Notes: a model not told the origin generated them from the sequence alone. A stretch of DNA of 64,000 nt from Rhodospirillaceae bacterium (GCA_008012315.1 SSEL01000005.1:22671-86670), one strand, 5' to 3'. Shown: positions 9,081 through 22,275, counted from the stretch's first letter. A program made the numbers and translations.

Positions 9081-11333
9081 ATGGCCAAGAAGGCAACCGC
9101 AAAATCCCAGCCGCCCGAGCCGCCCAGCGGCGATATCCGTGTCGTCGACATGGCGGAGGCCTTGGGCGAGCGTTACCTCTCTTACGCGCTCTCCACCATC
9201 ATGTCGCGCTCCCTGCCGGATGTGCGTGACGGCCTGAAGCCCGTTCATCGCCGCCTGCTTTACGCGATGCGCCAGCTCCGGCTGGAGCCGGGCCAGGGTT
9301 ACAAGAAATCGGCCCGCGTGGTCGGTGATGTGATCGGTCAATACCATCCCCATGGCGATCAATCGATTTACGATGCCCTTGTGCGCATGGCGCAGGATTT
9401 CGCCCAGCGTTATCCCATGGTCGATGGCCAGGGGAATTTCGGCAATATCGACGGCGACAATGCCGCGGCGATGCGTTACACCGAGGCGCGCCTGACCGAA
9501 GCTGCCGCTTTGATGTTGGACGGCATCACCGAGGATACGGTCGATTTCCGCGCCACCTATGACGGCGAGAATGTCGAGCCGGTTGTCTTGCCGGCGGCCT
9601 TCCCCAATTTTCTCGCGAACGGCGCGCAGGGTATCGCCGTCGGCATGGCGACCAGTGTGCCGCCGCATAATGTGGCGGAAGTCTGCGACGCGCTGCAGCA
9701 CCTGATCAAATCGCCGAATGCGACGATCGAGAAACTGGTCAGCCTGATGCCCGGGCCGGATTTCCCGACCGGCGGCATCCTCTGTGAATCCCGGGAGACG
9801 ATGATCGAGGCCTATCGCACCGGCCGGGGCTCGTTCCGTATCCGCTCGCGCTGGGAAAAAGAGGATCTGAAGGGGGGCGGCTGGCAGATCGTCGTCACCG
9901 AAATTCCCTATCAGGTGGCGAAGTCAAAACTGATCGAGAAGGTCGCCGATCTTCTGCATGAGAAGAAGCTGCCTTTCCTCGATGATATTCGCGATGAATC
10001 CACCACCGATGTCCGCATCGTGCTGGTGCCGAAGAGCCGCAATGTCGAGCCGCTTCATCTGATGGAACAACTGTTCCGCCAGACCGATTTCGAAACCCGC
10101 TTCGGCCTCAACATGAACGTGCTGGATGCCAGCCAGACGCCGCGCGTCATGCCGCTGCCGGACGTGCTGCGCGCGTTCCTCGATCACCGCCGTGAGGTGC
10201 TGATCCGGCGCAGCAAGTTCCGCCTGGGCGAAATCGAGCGGCGATTGGAGATTCTGGAAGGCTATCTGGTCGCCTATCTCAATATCGATGAGGTCATCCG
10301 TATCATCCGGCATGAGGACGAGCCAAAGCCGGTCATGATGAAGAAATGGGATCTGACCGATCTGCAGGCTGAATCCATCCTCAATATGCGCCTCAAGTCT
10401 TTGCGCAAGCTGGAAGAGGTGGAGATCAAAGGCGAGCACAAGAAACTCAGCCAGGAAAAGAAAGATATCAATCAGCTCCTCAATGAAGAAGGCCTGCAGT
10501 GGTCACGGATCTCCGATGAGATCGGCGAGCTGAAAAAGACCTATGGTGCAAAGACGGAATTGGGACGCCGCCGCACGGCTTTCGGCGATGCGCCGAGCGC
10601 GGTGGTCATTCCCTTGGAAGCCATGGTCGAGCGCGAGCCGGTGACGGTCATCTGTTCGGCCAAGGGCTGGATCCGCACTATGAAAGGCCATGTGGAAGAG
10701 AGTTCGGAAATCAAGTTCAAGGATGGTGACCGGGCCAAGTTCCACATCCAATGCGAGACCACCGACAAGCTGCTGGTGTTCGGCACCAACGGAAAATTCT
10801 ACACGATCGGTGTCGATAAGCTGCCGGGTGGTCGCGGCCATGGCGAGCCGATCCGGCTCATGATCGATCTCGGCAACGATCAGGATATTGTCGACCTGAT
10901 GATCCACAAGCCGGGTATCAAACTGCTGGTGGCAGCGCATGACGGCCGCGGCTTCGTTGTCCCCTCCGACGATATCGTGGCGCAAACCCGTTCCGGCAAG
11001 CAGGTGTTGGTGCTGGGTGAGGGCGGGGAGGCGACGATCTGCGTGCCGGTGCCGCCGGCGGCCGATATGCTGGCAACGATCGGCGAAAACCGCAAATTGC
11101 TGATCTTCCCGCTGAAGGACGTGCCGGAAATGAGCCGTGGCCGCGGCGTCACCTTGCAGAAATACAAGGATGGCGGCATCAGCGATGCCAGGGCTTTCAA
11201 GAAATCGGAAGGCCTGAGCTGGCGCCATGGCACCGGACAGCGCACGGAAACGAATATCAAGGATTGGATCGGCGAACGCGCGCAAGCCGGCCGGTTGCCA
11301 CCGAACGGGTTCCCGCGCGGCAACAAATTCTAA
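9081..11333 (+). CDS. parC: DNA topoisomerase IV subunit A
   Basis: Breaks and rejoins DNA in the ParC2ParE2 enzyme that unlinks daughter chromosomes. The winged-helix/breakage region is intact with catalytic Tyr133 in [11 protein letters not shown]. The C-terminal beta-pinwheel is shorter and less regular than in GyrA and lacks a clear GyrA box (QRRGGKG), supporting ParC. The quinolone-contact segment reads [18 protein letters not shown], with Gln94 where E. coli ParC has Ser80 and Asp98 at the Glu84 position. The ATG at 9081 follows AAAGGA; the upstream ATG at 9057 is rejected. The protein has 750 residues. It is followed by a strong terminator. Confidence 0.95.
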   Translation: MAKKATAKSQPPEPPSGDIRVVDMAEALGERYLSYALSTIMSRSLPDVRDGLKPVHRRLLYAMRQLRLEPGQGYKKSARVVGDVIGQYHPHGDQSIYDALVRMAQDFAQRYPMVDGQGNFGNIDGDNAAAMRYTEARLTEAAALMLDGITEDTVDFRATYDGENVEPVVLPAAFPNFLANGAQGIAVGMATSVPPHNVAEVCDALQHLIKSPNATIEKLVSLMPGPDFPTGGILCESRETMIEAYRTGRGSFRIRSRWEKEDLKGGGWQIVVTEIPYQVAKSKLIEKVADLLHEKKLPFLDDIRDESTTDVRIVLVPKSRNVEPLHLMEQLFRQTDFETRFGLNMNVLDASQTPRVMPLPDVLRAFLDHRREVLIRRSKFRLGEIERRLEILEGYLVAYLNIDEVIRIIRHEDEPKPVMMKKWDLTDLQAESILNMRLKSLRKLEEVEIKGEHKKLSQEKKDINQLLNEEGLQWSRISDEIGELKKTYGAKTELGRRRTAFGDAPSAVVIPLEAMVEREPVTVICSAKGWIRTMKGHVEESSEIKFKDGDRAKFHIQCETTDKLLVFGTNGKFYTIGVDKLPGGRGHGEPIRLMIDLGNDQDIVDLMIHKPGIKLLVAAHDGRGFVVPSDDIVAQTRSGKQVLVLGEGGEATICVPVPPAADMLATIGENRKLLIFPLKDVPEMSRGRGVTLQKYKDGGISDARAFKKSEGLSWRHGTGQRTETNIKDWIGERAQAGRLPPNGFPRGNKF

Positions 11334-11358
11334 ATTTCGACGACATGCTGAGACGATT

Positions 11359-11389
11359 GGGCCGGCGGACTTGCCGGCCCTTTCTGTTT
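11359..11389 (+). terminator. Rho-independent terminator after parC
   Basis: A perfect 8-bp GC stem (GGGCCGGC / GCCGGCCC, loop GGACTT) is followed by TTTCTGTTT, 25 bases after the parC stop codon. Confidence 0.85.
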
Positions 11390-11482
11390 GGGAGATCCCG
11401 CCTGACATCAACTGACACCACGTTGTCAGTTGCCCTCGCTTAGGATGCTTGCAGAAACAATCGGGCAGCCTGCGAGGATAGG

Positions 11483-11836
11483 ATGATGACCAATCCCTTC
11501 TATCGAAAAAAGCATGCGGTGACCGGCCTGACCACGATCGGGCAGGTCCTGGAAATCGCCACCTTTTCATTGGCCGAGAACGTCACGGAAGAGCATTTCA
11601 TGGCGGCGGCGGAAGCCTCGACCGGCGCCTTGATCACGCTGCCCGGCTTTCTTGGCCGACGTCTTGCCAAAGGGCCCGATGGCACCTGGATCGATATTGC
11701 CGAATGGCGCGATGAGGCGTCCGCCAGGGCCGCAGCCGCGGTTTTCCATAAGCTTTCCCAGGCCGAGACCTTCTGCTCCATGATCGATATGCGCTCCGTC
11801 AAAATGAGCCATCACCACATCGTCACCGCCGGATGA
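11483..11836 (+). CDS. Small ABM-like dimeric alpha/beta-barrel protein
   Basis: A 117-residue protein of unknown substrate. The pattern of an N-terminal strand (IGQVLEIATFSL), a helix (FMAAAEAST), LPGFLGRRLAKGPDGTWIDIAEWRDEASARAAAAVF and a C-terminal strand resembles the antibiotic-biosynthesis-monooxygenase (ABM) fold. That fold covers cofactor-free oxygenases and many proteins of unknown role. It lies 42 bases before the YafY/WYL regulator on the same strand, so the pair may form a transcript and the regulator may control it. The fold is inferred by pattern only. Confidence 0.6.
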   Translation: MMTNPFYRKKHAVTGLTTIGQVLEIATFSLAENVTEEHFMAAAEASTGALITLPGFLGRRLAKGPDGTWIDIAEWRDEASARAAAAVFHKLSQAETFCSMIDMRSVKMSHHHIVTAG

Positions 11837-11878
11837 GCGGGCGGAACGGGTGATCGCGCGGCGGGGCAGGTAGCACAG

Positions 11879-12628
11879 ATGCGGCGGGCGGACCGGTTGT
11901 TTGAGATCGTGCAGTTGCTGCGCGGCCAGCGGCTGCGTACGGCCCAGGCAATTGCCGACCGGCTCGAGGTGTCGGTCCGAACCATCTATCGCGACATCGA
12001 GGCGCTGATCGCCACCGGCGTGCCGATCGAAGGGGAACGCGGCATCGGCTACGTCATCCGCAGCCATTTCGTTCTGCCGCCGCTGCAGTTCTCCACGGAG
12101 GAATTGCAGGCGCTGGTGCTTGGTGCGCGCTTTGTCCGGGCCTGGGGCGATTCGGCCCTGATCCAGGCAGCCGAGGAAGCCTTGGTCAAGATCGATGCCG
12201 TTCTGCCGGCGGAGATCAGGGGGCAGATCTGGCGGCAAGACCTGACCGCCCATGCCAATGTCATGACCCAGGCCCACCGCCGGACGCTGGCCGATCTGCG
12301 CCAGGCGCTCAATCGCCAGCTGAAAGTCGATCTCATTTATTATGATGCCAAAGGCGATGCGACGGCCCGGTGTATCCGGCCGCTGAGCCTGGACGCCTGG
12401 GGACATGCCTGGACCTTGACCGCCTGGTGCGAATTGCGGGCCGATTTTCGTGTCTTCCGGCTTGACCGGATCGAGACGGTGGCGGTGTTGGAGCAGGGGT
12501 TCAGGTTGGAGCCGGGCAAGACCCTCAATGACTTCTACGCCCGTCTATCGGCTCCCCACATGAGGCATGGGGCGCCGCCGGAGCGGCCAATCGATTCGCA
12601 AAGGGACTTTGATCGATTCCCGACCTGA
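11879..12628 (+). CDS. YafY/YobV-type transcriptional regulator with WYL domain
   Basis: DNA-binding regulator: an N-terminal DeoR-like winged helix-turn-helix (residues 1-60, RTAQAIADRLEVSVRTIYRDIEAL) and a C-terminal WYL-type sensor domain. The WYL core is degenerate, reading WTLTAWCELRADFRVFRLDRI around residues 175-200 in place of the Trp-Tyr-Leu motif; this is usual for the YafY group. The ligand is unknown. The protein has 249 residues, a normal length. The partner gene is the ABM-like protein just upstream. Confidence 0.85.
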   Translation: MRRADRLFEIVQLLRGQRLRTAQAIADRLEVSVRTIYRDIEALIATGVPIEGERGIGYVIRSHFVLPPLQFSTEELQALVLGARFVRAWGDSALIQAAEEALVKIDAVLPAEIRGQIWRQDLTAHANVMTQAHRRTLADLRQALNRQLKVDLIYYDAKGDATARCIRPLSLDAWGHAWTLTAWCELRADFRVFRLDRIETVAVLEQGFRLEPGKTLNDFYARLSAPHMRHGAPPERPIDSQRDFDRFPT

Positions 12629-13149
12629 TCCGCGTGGCCCATGAAGTGGTTTTGAAGACACAGCCTCGAAGGATTTTGCTAAAGGCAATTTGCCGGGCCG
12701 AAATCGCCGATCAGGAAACGGCCAGCTTGATCGCCTATTCTGCGACGATAAGCGAGATAAATTCAACATATAGTGCTTTAAGTATTTTTAACCACATTAT
12801 ATAGCCAGTGACCCATCTTGGCGCGGTTGACTCAAGTAATTGAAAGACAAAGCTATTTTCTTAAGACCGCAGGGGATTCTTTCACTTGACGCTCCTCCGC
12901 CGAATCAATATATTCCGCCCGCCTTTAAGGGGGCTGGTGGTAGGCCGTTGCGGCTTAGACGCTGTCCCGACTTAAGCATTTGGATACATAGGCCGGTCCC
13001 CTAAGCCCCTGATCTCAGGGCAAGTTCGGCAAGTGTAGCTGACCGCATCGATACCCTTGGCAGAAGCCTTCGGTCGGTGTGGTCATTTTGCGTATGGCTA
13101 TTTTAGGCGCCGATGGACACGGTCCGGACGCGCAAACGTGAGGAAGAGA
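12629..13149 (+). promoter_or_regulatory. 521-base gene-free region: str operon promoter and leader
   Basis: This stretch has no credible gene. Its first half is AT-rich (12720-12850) and may be an upstream activating region. A near-consensus promoter is at 12886-12914. From about 12920 the mRNA would have a leader of about 230 bases before rpsL. The leader includes a small hairpin CCCTGA/TCAGGG at 13007-13020 and a GC-rich start. This could host growth-rate or antitermination control of the ribosomal genes, but no known ribosomal-protein leader motif was recognised. Confidence 0.6.
12886..12914 (+). promoter_or_regulatory. Promoter of the rpsL (str) operon
   Basis: TTGACG and TATATT are separated by exactly 17 bases. 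This is a near-consensus sigma-70 promoter, as expected for the most highly transcribed operon in the window. Confidence 0.8.
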
Positions 13150-13521
13150 ATGCCGACGATCAATCAGTTGATCCGTAAGCCGCGTGCGCCTTTGGCGGCG
13201 CGCAATAAAGTCCCGGCCATGGAAGCGTGCCCGCAGAAGCGTGGCGTTTGCACCCGTGTCTATACAACCACGCCGAAGAAGCCGAACTCGGCGCTGCGTA
13301 AGGTCGCGCGCGTTCGTCTCACGAATGGTTTCGAAGTCACCTCTTACATTCCCGGTGAAGGCCACAACCTGCAGGAACACTCTGTCGTCATGATCCGTGG
13401 CGGCCGTGTGAAGGACTTGCCGGGTGTGCGCTATCACATCATTCGCGGCACCTTGGATACGCAGGGTGTGAAGGACCGCAAGCAACGTCGTTCGAAATAC
13501 GGCGCGAAGCGTCCGAAGTAA
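13150..13521 (+). CDS. rpsL: 30S ribosomal protein S12
   Basis: Decoding-centre protein of the small ribosomal subunit. The start [12 protein letters not shown] and the 123-residue length are canonical. Both streptomycin-related lysines are wild type (in [12 protein letters not shown] and [12 protein letters not shown]), so no streptomycin-resistance substitution is seen. AGGAAGAG stands before the ATG. It is the first gene of the str operon; rpsG follows 12 bases downstream. Confidence 0.98.
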   Translation: MPTINQLIRKPRAPLAARNKVPAMEACPQKRGVCTRVYTTTPKKPNSALRKVARVRLTNGFEVTSYIPGEGHNLQEHSVVMIRGGRVKDLPGVRYHIIRGTLDTQGVKDRKQRRSKYGAKRPK

Positions 13522-14004
<483 letters not shown>

Positions 14005-14031
14005 TCGGGCGCAGGAAGGAACGGATCCCAA

Positions 14032-16107
<2,076 letters not shown>

Positions 16108-16139
16108 CCCCCGGGAACCCAGGATAAGGGAGCTATAAA

Positions 16140-17330
16140 ATGGCGAAGGCGAAATTTGAGCGGAACAAGCCGCACTGCAACGTAGGGACGATTGGCCACG
16201 TTGACCATGGCAAGACGTCGCTGACGGCGGCGATCACGAAGGTGCTGGCTGAGACCGGTGGTGCGACGTTCACGGCGTATGACCAGATTGACAAGGCGCC
16301 GGAAGAGCGGGCCCGTGGTATCACGATTTCGACGGCGCATGTCGAATATGAGACGACGAACCGTCACTATGCCCACGTTGACTGCCCTGGTCACGCCGAC
16401 TACGTGAAGAACATGATCACGGGTGCGGCGCAGATGGACGGGGCGATCCTGGTTGTTTCGGCGGCTGACGGCCCGATGCCGCAGACCCGCGAGCACATCC
16501 TGCTGGCGCGCCAGGTCGGTGTGCCGGCGCTGGTGGTGTTCATGAACAAGTGCGACATGGTCGACGATCCGGAGCTGCTGGACCTGGTCGAGCTGGAAGT
16601 GCGCGAGCTCTTGAGCTCGTACGACTTTCCGGGCGACAAGATCCCGGTTGTCCGTGGCTCGGCGCTGTGCGCGCTGGAAGACCGCGAGCCGGCTTTGGGC
16701 AAGGATGCGATCCTGAAGCTGATGCAGGAAGTCGACGCCTACATCCCGCAGCCGGAGCGTCCGAAGGACCGTCCGTTCCTGATGCCGATCGAAGACGTGT
16801 TCTCGATCTCGGGCCGTGGCACGGTGGTGACCGGGCGTATTGAGCGCGGCATCGTGAAGGTGGGCGAGGAAGTCGAGATCGTCGGCCTGAAGCCGACGGT
16901 GAAGACGACGGTGACCGGCGTTGAAATGTTCCGCAAGCTGCTGGACAGCGGCGAGGCGGGCGACAATATCGGTGCGCTGCTGCGCGGCACCAAGCGCGAG
17001 GATGTCGAGCGCGGCCAGGTTCTGGCCAAGCCGGGTTCGATCACCCCGCACACCAAGTTCAAGGCGGAAGCCTACATCCTGACGAAGGAAGAGGGTGGCC
17101 GTCACACGCCGTTCTTCACGAACTATCGTCCGCAGTTCTACTTCCGGACGACGGACGTGACCGGCATGGTTGCGCTGCCGGAAGGCACGGAAATGGTGAT
17201 GCCGGGCGACAACATTGCGATGACGGTGCAGCTGATCGCCCCGATCGCCATGGATGAAGGCCTGCGCTTCGCCATCCGCGAGGGCGGTCGTACCGTCGGC
17301 GCCGGCGTCGTCGCCAGCATCATCGAGTAA
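16140..17330 (+). CDS. tuf: Elongation factor Tu
   Basis: GTPase that brings aminoacyl-tRNA to the ribosome. G1 [10 protein letters not shown] (residues 19-28), [19 protein letters not shown] and NKCD are intact; the protein has 396 residues. Codon choice differs from fusA: many codons end in G (GCG, ACG, GTG) where fusA prefers C. Many alphaproteobacteria carry two nearly identical tuf copies; only this one is in the window. rpsJ follows after 72 bases without a terminator. Confidence 0.98.
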   Translation: MAKAKFERNKPHCNVGTIGHVDHGKTSLTAAITKVLAETGGATFTAYDQIDKAPEERARGITISTAHVEYETTNRHYAHVDCPGHADYVKNMITGAAQMDGAILVVSAADGPMPQTREHILLARQVGVPALVVFMNKCDMVDDPELLDLVELEVRELLSSYDFPGDKIPVVRGSALCALEDREPALGKDAILKLMQEVDAYIPQPERPKDRPFLMPIEDVFSISGRGTVVTGRIERGIVKVGEEVEIVGLKPTVKTTVTGVEMFRKLLDSGEAGDNIGALLRGTKREDVERGQVLAKPGSITPHTKFKAEAYILTKEEGGRHTPFFTNYRPQFYFRTTDVTGMVALPEGTEMVMPGDNIAMTVQLIAPIAMDEGLRFAIREGGRTVGAGVVASIIE

Positions 17331-17402
17331 AGAACAAAGGTATATGGCTTGCTGGCGCCGGGGCATTCGGCGCCCGGTGCCGGCAAACTGAAGGACGATA
17401 AG

Positions 17403-17717
17403 ATGGATAGTCAAAATATCCGGATCCGCCTGAAGGCGTTTGATCATCGCGTGCTCGATCAGTCGACGGGCGAGATCGTGAGCACGGCGAAGCGGACTGG
17501 TGCACAGGTGCGTGGCCCGATCCCCCTGCCGACGCGTTTGGAAAAGTTCACGGTGAACCGTTCGCCGCACATCGACAAGAAGAGCCGCGAGCAGTTCGAA
17601 ATTCGCACCCACAAGCGTCTGCTGGACATCGTCGATCCGACGCCGCAGACCGTGGACGCGCTGATGAAGCTTGATCTCGCCGCCGGTGTCGACGTCGAGA
17701 TCAAGTTGAAGAATTGA
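17403..17717 (+). CDS. rpsJ: 30S ribosomal protein S10 (NusE)
   Basis: Small-subunit head protein that also acts as NusE in transcription antitermination with NusB. The protein (104 residues) begins [19 protein letters not shown] and contains [29 protein letters not shown] split around residue 45. It starts the S10 block, which is continuous with the str block here. The start is the ATG after AAGGACGATAAG; the upstream in-frame ATG at 17349 is rejected. Confidence 0.98.
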   Translation: MDSQNIRIRLKAFDHRVLDQSTGEIVSTAKRTGAQVRGPIPLPTRLEKFTVNRSPHIDKKSREQFEIRTHKRLLDIVDPTPQTVDALMKLDLAAGVDVEIKLKN

Positions 17718-17728
17718 GGAGCGGGACG

Positions 17729-18421
17729 ATGCGTACGGGTCTGATCGCCCAGAAGTTGGGCATGAGCCGCATCTTCGCCGAGAGCGGCGCTCATGTGCCG
17801 GTGACGGTGCTGAAGGTCGATAACTGCCAGGTTGTCGAAGTGCGCACCGAAGAGAAGCATGGCTACAACGCTGTGCAGCTCGGTGTCGGCAAGGCGAAGG
17901 TGAAGAACGTCTCGAAGGCCGAGCGCGGCCGTTTCGCCCAGGCGAAGGTCGAGCCGAAGAAGAAATTGGTCGAGTTCCGCGTGGCCAAGGACGCCCTGCT
18001 GGATGTCGGCGCCGAGTTGTCGGTGACGCATTTCCTGCCGGGTCAGTTCGTCGATGTCACCGCGAACACCGTCGGCAAGGGCTTTGCCGGTGCGATGAAG
18101 CGTTGGAACTTCGGTGGTCTGCGTGCGTCGCACGGTGTTTCCGTGTCGCATCGTAGCCATGGTTCGACCGGTAACCGCCAGGATCCGGGCCGTACGTTCC
18201 CGGGCAAGAAGATGGCGGGTCACCTGGGCGACGAACGCGTCACGACCCAGAACCTGAAGATCGTCGCCACCGACGAAGCGCGGGGTCTGATCATGGTGCA
18301 GGGTTCGGTGCCCGGTCACGAAGGTTCCTTCGTGCTGGTGCGCGATGCTGTGAAGCGCGCGCGGCCGAAGGATGCGCCCTATCCGGCAGCCCTCAAGGGC
18401 AAGTCGGAAGCGGCGGCGTAA
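17729..18421 (+). CDS. rplC: 50S ribosomal protein L3
   Basis: One of the first proteins to bind 23S rRNA; its long loop reaches the peptidyl-transferase centre. The start [16 protein letters not shown] and the loop [21 protein letters not shown] (split near residue 148, containing the glutamine that is methylated in some species) are clear. GAGGAGCGGG precedes the ATG, overlapping the end of rpsJ. The length is 230 residues with an Ala-rich tail. Confidence 0.97.
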   Translation: MRTGLIAQKLGMSRIFAESGAHVPVTVLKVDNCQVVEVRTEEKHGYNAVQLGVGKAKVKNVSKAERGRFAQAKVEPKKKLVEFRVAKDALLDVGAELSVTHFLPGQFVDVTANTVGKGFAGAMKRWNFGGLRASHGVSVSHRSHGSTGNRQDPGRTFPGKKMAGHLGDERVTTQNLKIVATDEARGLIMVQGSVPGHEGSFVLVRDAVKRARPKDAPYPAALKGKSEAAA

Positions 18422-18436
18422 GAGGGACGATCGGTC

Positions 18437-19066
18437 ATGAAACTCAAGATTACCGATATCGATAACAAGGCTGCCGGCGAAGTCGAAATCGACGATGCCG
18501 TCTATGCCGATATCTTCGGTCGCGAGATCCGCAAGGATATCCTGGCGCGCGCGGTGAACTGGCAGCTGGCGAAGCGCCGTGCCGGTACGCACAAGACCAA
18601 GGAAATTGGCGACGTGCAGGGCACGACCAAGAAGCCGTACAACCAGAAGGGCACGGGTAATGCCCGCCAGGGTTCGCTGCGGTCGCCGCAGTTCCGCGGC
18701 GGTGCGACCATTTTCGGTCCGGTTCCGCGCAGCCATGCGCATGACCTGCCGAAGAAGGTCCGCAAGCTGGCTCTGAAGACGGCGCTGTCGGCCAAACAGG
18801 CTGAAGGCAAGCTGGTGATCTGGTCGGGGGCGGATGCCACCGGCAAGACCAAGGATCTGTCGGCCAAGCTCGACAAGCTCGGCTGGAAGTCGGTCCTGGT
18901 CATCGACGGCGCTGAAGTGAACGAAAAGTTCGCGCTGGCCGCCCGCAATATCCCGGGCGTCGATGTGTTGCCGCAGCAGGGCGCCAATGTGTACGACATC
19001 CTCCGTCGCGATACCCTGGTCCTGACCAAGGGCGCGGTGGAGTCTCTGGTGGAGCGTTTGAAATGA
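18437..19066 (+). CDS. rplD: 50S ribosomal protein L4
   Basis: Exit-tunnel protein of the large subunit; in E. coli it also represses its own S10 operon. The extended loop is visible as [33 protein letters not shown] (residues 47-80, abbreviated). The stop codon overlaps the rplW start (ATGA). The length, 209 residues, is normal. No E. coli-type S10 leader was recognised upstream of rpsJ, so L4 autoregulation is not supported here. Confidence 0.97.
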   Translation: MKLKITDIDNKAAGEVEIDDAVYADIFGREIRKDILARAVNWQLAKRRAGTHKTKEIGDVQGTTKKPYNQKGTGNARQGSLRSPQFRGGATIFGPVPRSHAHDLPKKVRKLALKTALSAKQAEGKLVIWSGADATGKTKDLSAKLDKLGWKSVLVIDGAEVNEKFALAARNIPGVDVLPQQGANVYDILRRDTLVLTKGAVESLVERLK

Positions 19067-19395
19067 GCCGCGCACGTCCGATGGGAAAGCCGGTGGTGAA
19101 GTTGAGCGAGAGCGCCATGTTCGAGCTTATTCGCCGTCCGGTCGTGACCGAAAAGAGCACGCTGGGCTCGCAGCATAACCAAGTGACCTTCCGGGTGCCG
19201 CTGGATGCCAGCAAGCCGGAGATCAAGGCTGCGGTCGAAGGCGTCTTCAAGGTCAAGGTGACGGCTGTCAACACCCTGCGTGTCGAAGGTAAGACCAAGG
19301 TCTTCCGCGGCAACAAGGGAAAGCGCGCCGATTACAAGAAGGCGGTGGTGACGTTGGCCGAAGGCAACACCATCGACGTCACGACGGGAGTCTAA
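19063..19395 (+). CDS. rplW: 50S ribosomal protein L23
   Basis: Large-subunit protein at the tunnel exit; docks trigger factor and SRP. The core [14 protein letters not shown]...[21 protein letters not shown] is standard. The ATGA overlap with rplD gives 110 residues with a 17-residue N-terminal extension. An internal ATG (MFELIRRP, at 19117) would give the minimal form; I keep the overlapping start because coupling is common here. Confidence 0.95.
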   Translation: MSRARPMGKPVVKLSESAMFELIRRPVVTEKSTLGSQHNQVTFRVPLDASKPEIKAAVEGVFKVKVTAVNTLRVEGKTKVFRGNKGKRADYKKAVVTLAEGNTIDVTTGV

Positions 19396-19398
19396 GCG

Positions 19399-20220
19399 AT
19401 GGCGTTGAAAACCTATAAGCCGACATCTGCAGGCGTTCGCCATCTGGTGACTGTGGATCGTTCGGAACTGCACAAGGGTAAGCCCGTCAAGGCGCTGACC
19501 GAGGGCAAGAGCAAGAGCGGTGGCCGCAACAATTACGGCCGTCTGACGACGTTCCGTAAGGGCGGCGGTCACAAGCAGCGCTATCGTCTGGTCGATTTCA
19601 AGCGCAACAAGTTCGATGTGCCGGCGACGGTCGAGCGGTTGGAATACGATCCGAACCGCACGGCGTTCATTGCCCTGATCAAGTATCAGGACGGCGAATT
19701 GGCCTATATCCTGGCGCCGCAGCGCCTGAAGGCCGGCGACGTGGTCATCTCGGGCGAGCGCGTCGACGTGAAACCGGGCAATGCGATGCCGCTGAAGAAC
19801 ATCCCGGTCGGCACCATCGTCCACAATGTCGAGCTGAAGACCGGCAAGGGTGGCCAGATGGCCCGCGCCGCCGGTGCCTTCGTTCAGTTGGTCGGCCGCG
19901 ACCAGGGCAACGCCCTGCTGCGTCTGTCCTCCGGCGAAGTCCGCATGGTGAAGACGGAATGCATGGCCACCATCGGTGCAGTCAGCAACCCGGATAACCA
20001 GAATACCGTGATCGGCAAGGCCGGTCGCGCTCGTTGGCTGGGCCGTCGTCCGACTGTCCGCGGTATCGCCATGAACCCGGTCGACCATCCGCATGGCGGC
20101 CGTACCAATGGCGGTCGCGCCTGGGTTACCCCCTGGGGCAAGCCGACCAAGGGCAAGAAAACGCGTCATAACAAGAAGACGGACGGCCAGATCATTCGCC
20201 GCCGTCAGGCTAGCAAGTAA
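19399..20220 (+). CDS. rplB: 50S ribosomal protein L2
   Basis: Large-subunit core protein needed for subunit joining and peptidyl-transferase activity. The protein (273 residues) begins [24 protein letters not shown] and carries the C-terminal signature NPVDHPHGG with the conserved histidine. The start codon is only three bases after rplW, which suggests coupling. AAGGAGG at the 3' end serves rpsS. Confidence 0.98.
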   Translation: MALKTYKPTSAGVRHLVTVDRSELHKGKPVKALTEGKSKSGGRNNYGRLTTFRKGGGHKQRYRLVDFKRNKFDVPATVERLEYDPNRTAFIALIKYQDGELAYILAPQRLKAGDVVISGERVDVKPGNAMPLKNIPVGTIVHNVELKTGKGGQMARAAGAFVQLVGRDQGNALLRLSSGEVRMVKTECMATIGAVSNPDNQNTVIGKAGRARWLGRRPTVRGIAMNPVDHPHGGRTNGGRAWVTPWGKPTKGKKTRHNKKTDGQIIRRRQASK

Positions 20221-20234
20221 GGAGGGCGACGAAA

Positions 20235-20513
20235 GTGGCTCGCTCTGTTTGGAAAGGTCCGTTTGTCGACGGCTATCTGCTGAAGAAGTCGGAGGCTACT
20301 CGCGCTTCGGGCCGAAACGAAGTGATCAAGACCTGGTCGCGTCGTTCGACCATTCTGCCCCAGTTCGTGGGTCTGACGTTCGGCGTCTATAACGGTCAGA
20401 AGTTCCTGCCGGTTCTCGTCACCGAGAACATGATCGGCCATAAGTTCGGCGAATTCTCGCCGACCCGGAACTTCCCCGGCCATGCCGCCGACAAGAAGGC
20501 GAAGAGGGGCTAA
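20235..20513 (+). CDS. rpsS: 30S ribosomal protein S19
   Basis: Small-subunit head protein near the A-site finger. It begins with a GTG codon ([16 protein letters not shown]) preceded by AAGGAGGG. The signature [16 protein letters not shown] is near residues 68-83. The protein has 92 residues, normal length, with rplV four bases downstream. Confidence 0.98.
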   Translation: MARSVWKGPFVDGYLLKKSEATRASGRNEVIKTWSRRSTILPQFVGLTFGVYNGQKFLPVLVTENMIGHKFGEFSPTRNFPGHAADKKAKRG

Positions 20514-20517
20514 GGCT

Positions 20518-20898
20518 ATGAGCAAGGCAAAGACGCCGCGCGTGCAGAAGGACAACGAAGCGAAGGCTGCCGCCTCCGTTATTCAGGCCAGCCCGCGCAA
20601 AGTTAACCTGGTGGCGCAGATGATCCGCGGCCTTGGAGCTCAGCCGGCAGTTGCCGCGCTGACCTTCTCGAAGCGCCGTGTCGCCAACGATGTGAAGAAG
20701 GTTCTGCAGGCGGCGATCGCCAATGCCGAGAACAATCATTCGCTCGATGTCGACCGTCTGTATGTCGCCGAGGCTCATGTCGGCCGCAGCTTCAAGCTGA
20801 AGCGCTTCCATGCACGTGCGCGTGGCCGCGGCGTGCGGGTGGTGAAGACCTGGAGCAATCTGACTGTGATCGTGCGTGAGCGCGAGGAGAAGGCGTAA
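20518..20898 (+). CDS. rplV: 50S ribosomal protein L22
   Basis: Large-subunit protein whose loop lines the exit tunnel at the macrolide-sensitive constriction. The signature sequence [28 protein letters not shown] (about residues 80-107) is intact with no insertion or deletion in the tunnel loop. I chose the ATG at 20518 ([10 protein letters not shown], 126 residues); the upstream in-frame ATG lies inside rpsS. The stop overlaps the rpsC start (TAATG). Confidence 0.97.
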   Translation: MSKAKTPRVQKDNEAKAAASVIQASPRKVNLVAQMIRGLGAQPAVAALTFSKRRVANDVKKVLQAAIANAENNHSLDVDRLYVAEAHVGRSFKLKRFHARARGRGVRVVKTWSNLTVIVREREEKA

Positions 20899-21575
20899 TG
20901 GGACAGAAAGTCAATCCGATCGGCCTGCGCGTCGGCATCAATCGGACCTGGGACTCGCGCTGGTTCGCGGGCAAGGACTATGCCGATCTGCTGCACGAAG
21001 ATCTGCGCCTGAAGAAGTATCTGACGGAGCGCCTGGCTCAGGCCGGTGTCGCGCGCGTCATCATCGAGCGTCCGGCGAAGAAGGCCCGCATCACCATTCA
21101 CACTGCCCGTCCCGGCGTCGTGATCGGTAAGAAGGGCGCCGACATCGAGAAGCTGCGCACCGATCTCAGCAAGATGACCGGTTCCGAGGTCAGCCTGAAC
21201 ATCATCGAAATCCGCAAGCCGGAAATCGATGCCAAGCTGATCGCCGATAACATCGCCCAGCAGCTGGAACGCCGCGTTGCCTTCCGTCGCGCCATGAAGC
21301 GCGCCGTGCAGTCGGCGATGCGTTTGGGTGCCCTCGGCATCCGGATCAACTGCTCCGGCCGTCTTGGCGGTGCTGAAATCGCCCGCATGGAATGGTACCG
21401 CGAAGGTCGCGTGCCGCTGCACACCCTGCGTGCCGAGATCGATTACGGCGAAGGCACGGCGAAGACCACCTACGGCACCTGCGGTGTCAAGGTCTGGGTC
21501 TTCAAGGGTGAGATCATGGCGCATGACCCGATGGCCATGGACAAGCGGGCGACGGAGCATCAGACGGCGCGCTGA
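20898..21575 (+). CDS. rpsC: 30S ribosomal protein S3
   Basis: mRNA-entry-channel protein of the small subunit with helicase-assisting arginines. Two KH-type domains are visible: [16 protein letters not shown] near residues 75-90 and the C-terminal KVWVFKGE. The protein has 225 residues and begins [16 protein letters not shown]. One-base overlap with rplV. Confidence 0.98.
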   Translation: MGQKVNPIGLRVGINRTWDSRWFAGKDYADLLHEDLRLKKYLTERLAQAGVARVIIERPAKKARITIHTARPGVVIGKKGADIEKLRTDLSKMTGSEVSLNIIEIRKPEIDAKLIADNIAQQLERRVAFRRAMKRAVQSAMRLGALGIRINCSGRLGGAEIARMEWYREGRVPLHTLRAEIDYGEGTAKTTYGTCGVKVWVFKGEIMAHDPMAMDKRATEHQTAR

Positions 21576-21608
21576 GCCCGTCCGATGAAGGAATGAGGAA
21601 CACGTAAC

Positions 21609-22025
21609 ATGTTGTCTCCGAAGCGAACGAAATATCGCAAGGCTCACAAGGGCCGCATTCATGGCAACGCCAAGGGCGGCACCACGCTTGCCTTCGGCGC
21701 CTTCGGCCTGAAGGCCGTCGAGCCGGAACGGATCACGGCACGCCAGATCGAAGCGGCGCGTCGTGCGATCACCCGCCACATGAAGCGTGTCGGCAAGGTG
21801 TGGATCCGCGTTTTCCCGGACCTGCCGGTCAGCCGCAAGCCGGCCGAGGTCCGTATGGGTTCCGGTAAGGGCTCGCCGGAATACTGGGTTTGCCGCGTTC
21901 ATCCCGGCCGCATCCTGTTCGAACTGGATGGCGTGTCGAAGGAATTGGCGCATGAGGCCTTTACGCTGGCGGCTGCGAAGTTGCCGGTGAAGACCCGTAT
22001 CATCTCGCGCATCGGCGACGAGTGA
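21609..22025 (+). CDS. rplP: 50S ribosomal protein L16
   Basis: Binds the A-site region of 23S rRNA and helps place the aminoacyl-tRNA CCA end. The protein (138 residues) begins [16 protein letters not shown] and shows the signatures [23 protein letters not shown] (near residues 64-86, abbreviated) and [11 protein letters not shown]. It lies between rpsC and rpmC in conserved order. Confidence 0.98.
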   Translation: MLSPKRTKYRKAHKGRIHGNAKGGTTLAFGAFGLKAVEPERITARQIEAARRAITRHMKRVGKVWIRVFPDLPVSRKPAEVRMGSGKGSPEYWVCRVHPGRILFELDGVSKELAHEAFTLAAAKLPVKTRIISRIGDE

Positions 22026-22047
22026 TCGGGAAAGAAGGAACCAGATC

Positions 22048-22245
22048 ATGAAGGCAGAAGATTTGCGAACCAAGACGCCGGATCAGCTCAAGGCTGATCT
22101 CGTCAGCCTGAAGAAGGAAGCGTTCAACCTGCGATTCCAGCAGGCCAACGGTCAGTTGGAGAACACGGCGCGGGTGCGGACAGTTCGCCGCGACATCGCC
22201 AAGGTTCAGACCTTCCTCAACCAGAAGGCTGCCGCCAAGGCCTAA
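22048..22245 (+). CDS. rpmC: 50S ribosomal protein L29
   Basis: Small two-helix protein near the tunnel exit. The 65-residue product contains [14 protein letters not shown] and the signature [26 protein letters not shown] precedes the ATG. rpsQ follows after 30 bases. Confidence 0.96.
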   Translation: MKAEDLRTKTPDQLKADLVSLKKEAFNLRFQQANGQLENTARVRTVRRDIAKVQTFLNQKAAAKA

Positions 22246-22275
22246 GGCCGGGGCGTGGATTTAGGAGAAGAAGGT

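Noticed and set aside
12629..13149. Search for a small gene or tRNA in the gap before rpsL
   Set aside because: No frame with a ribosome-binding site and coding-like composition and no cloverleaf; the region is explained by a promoter and leader.
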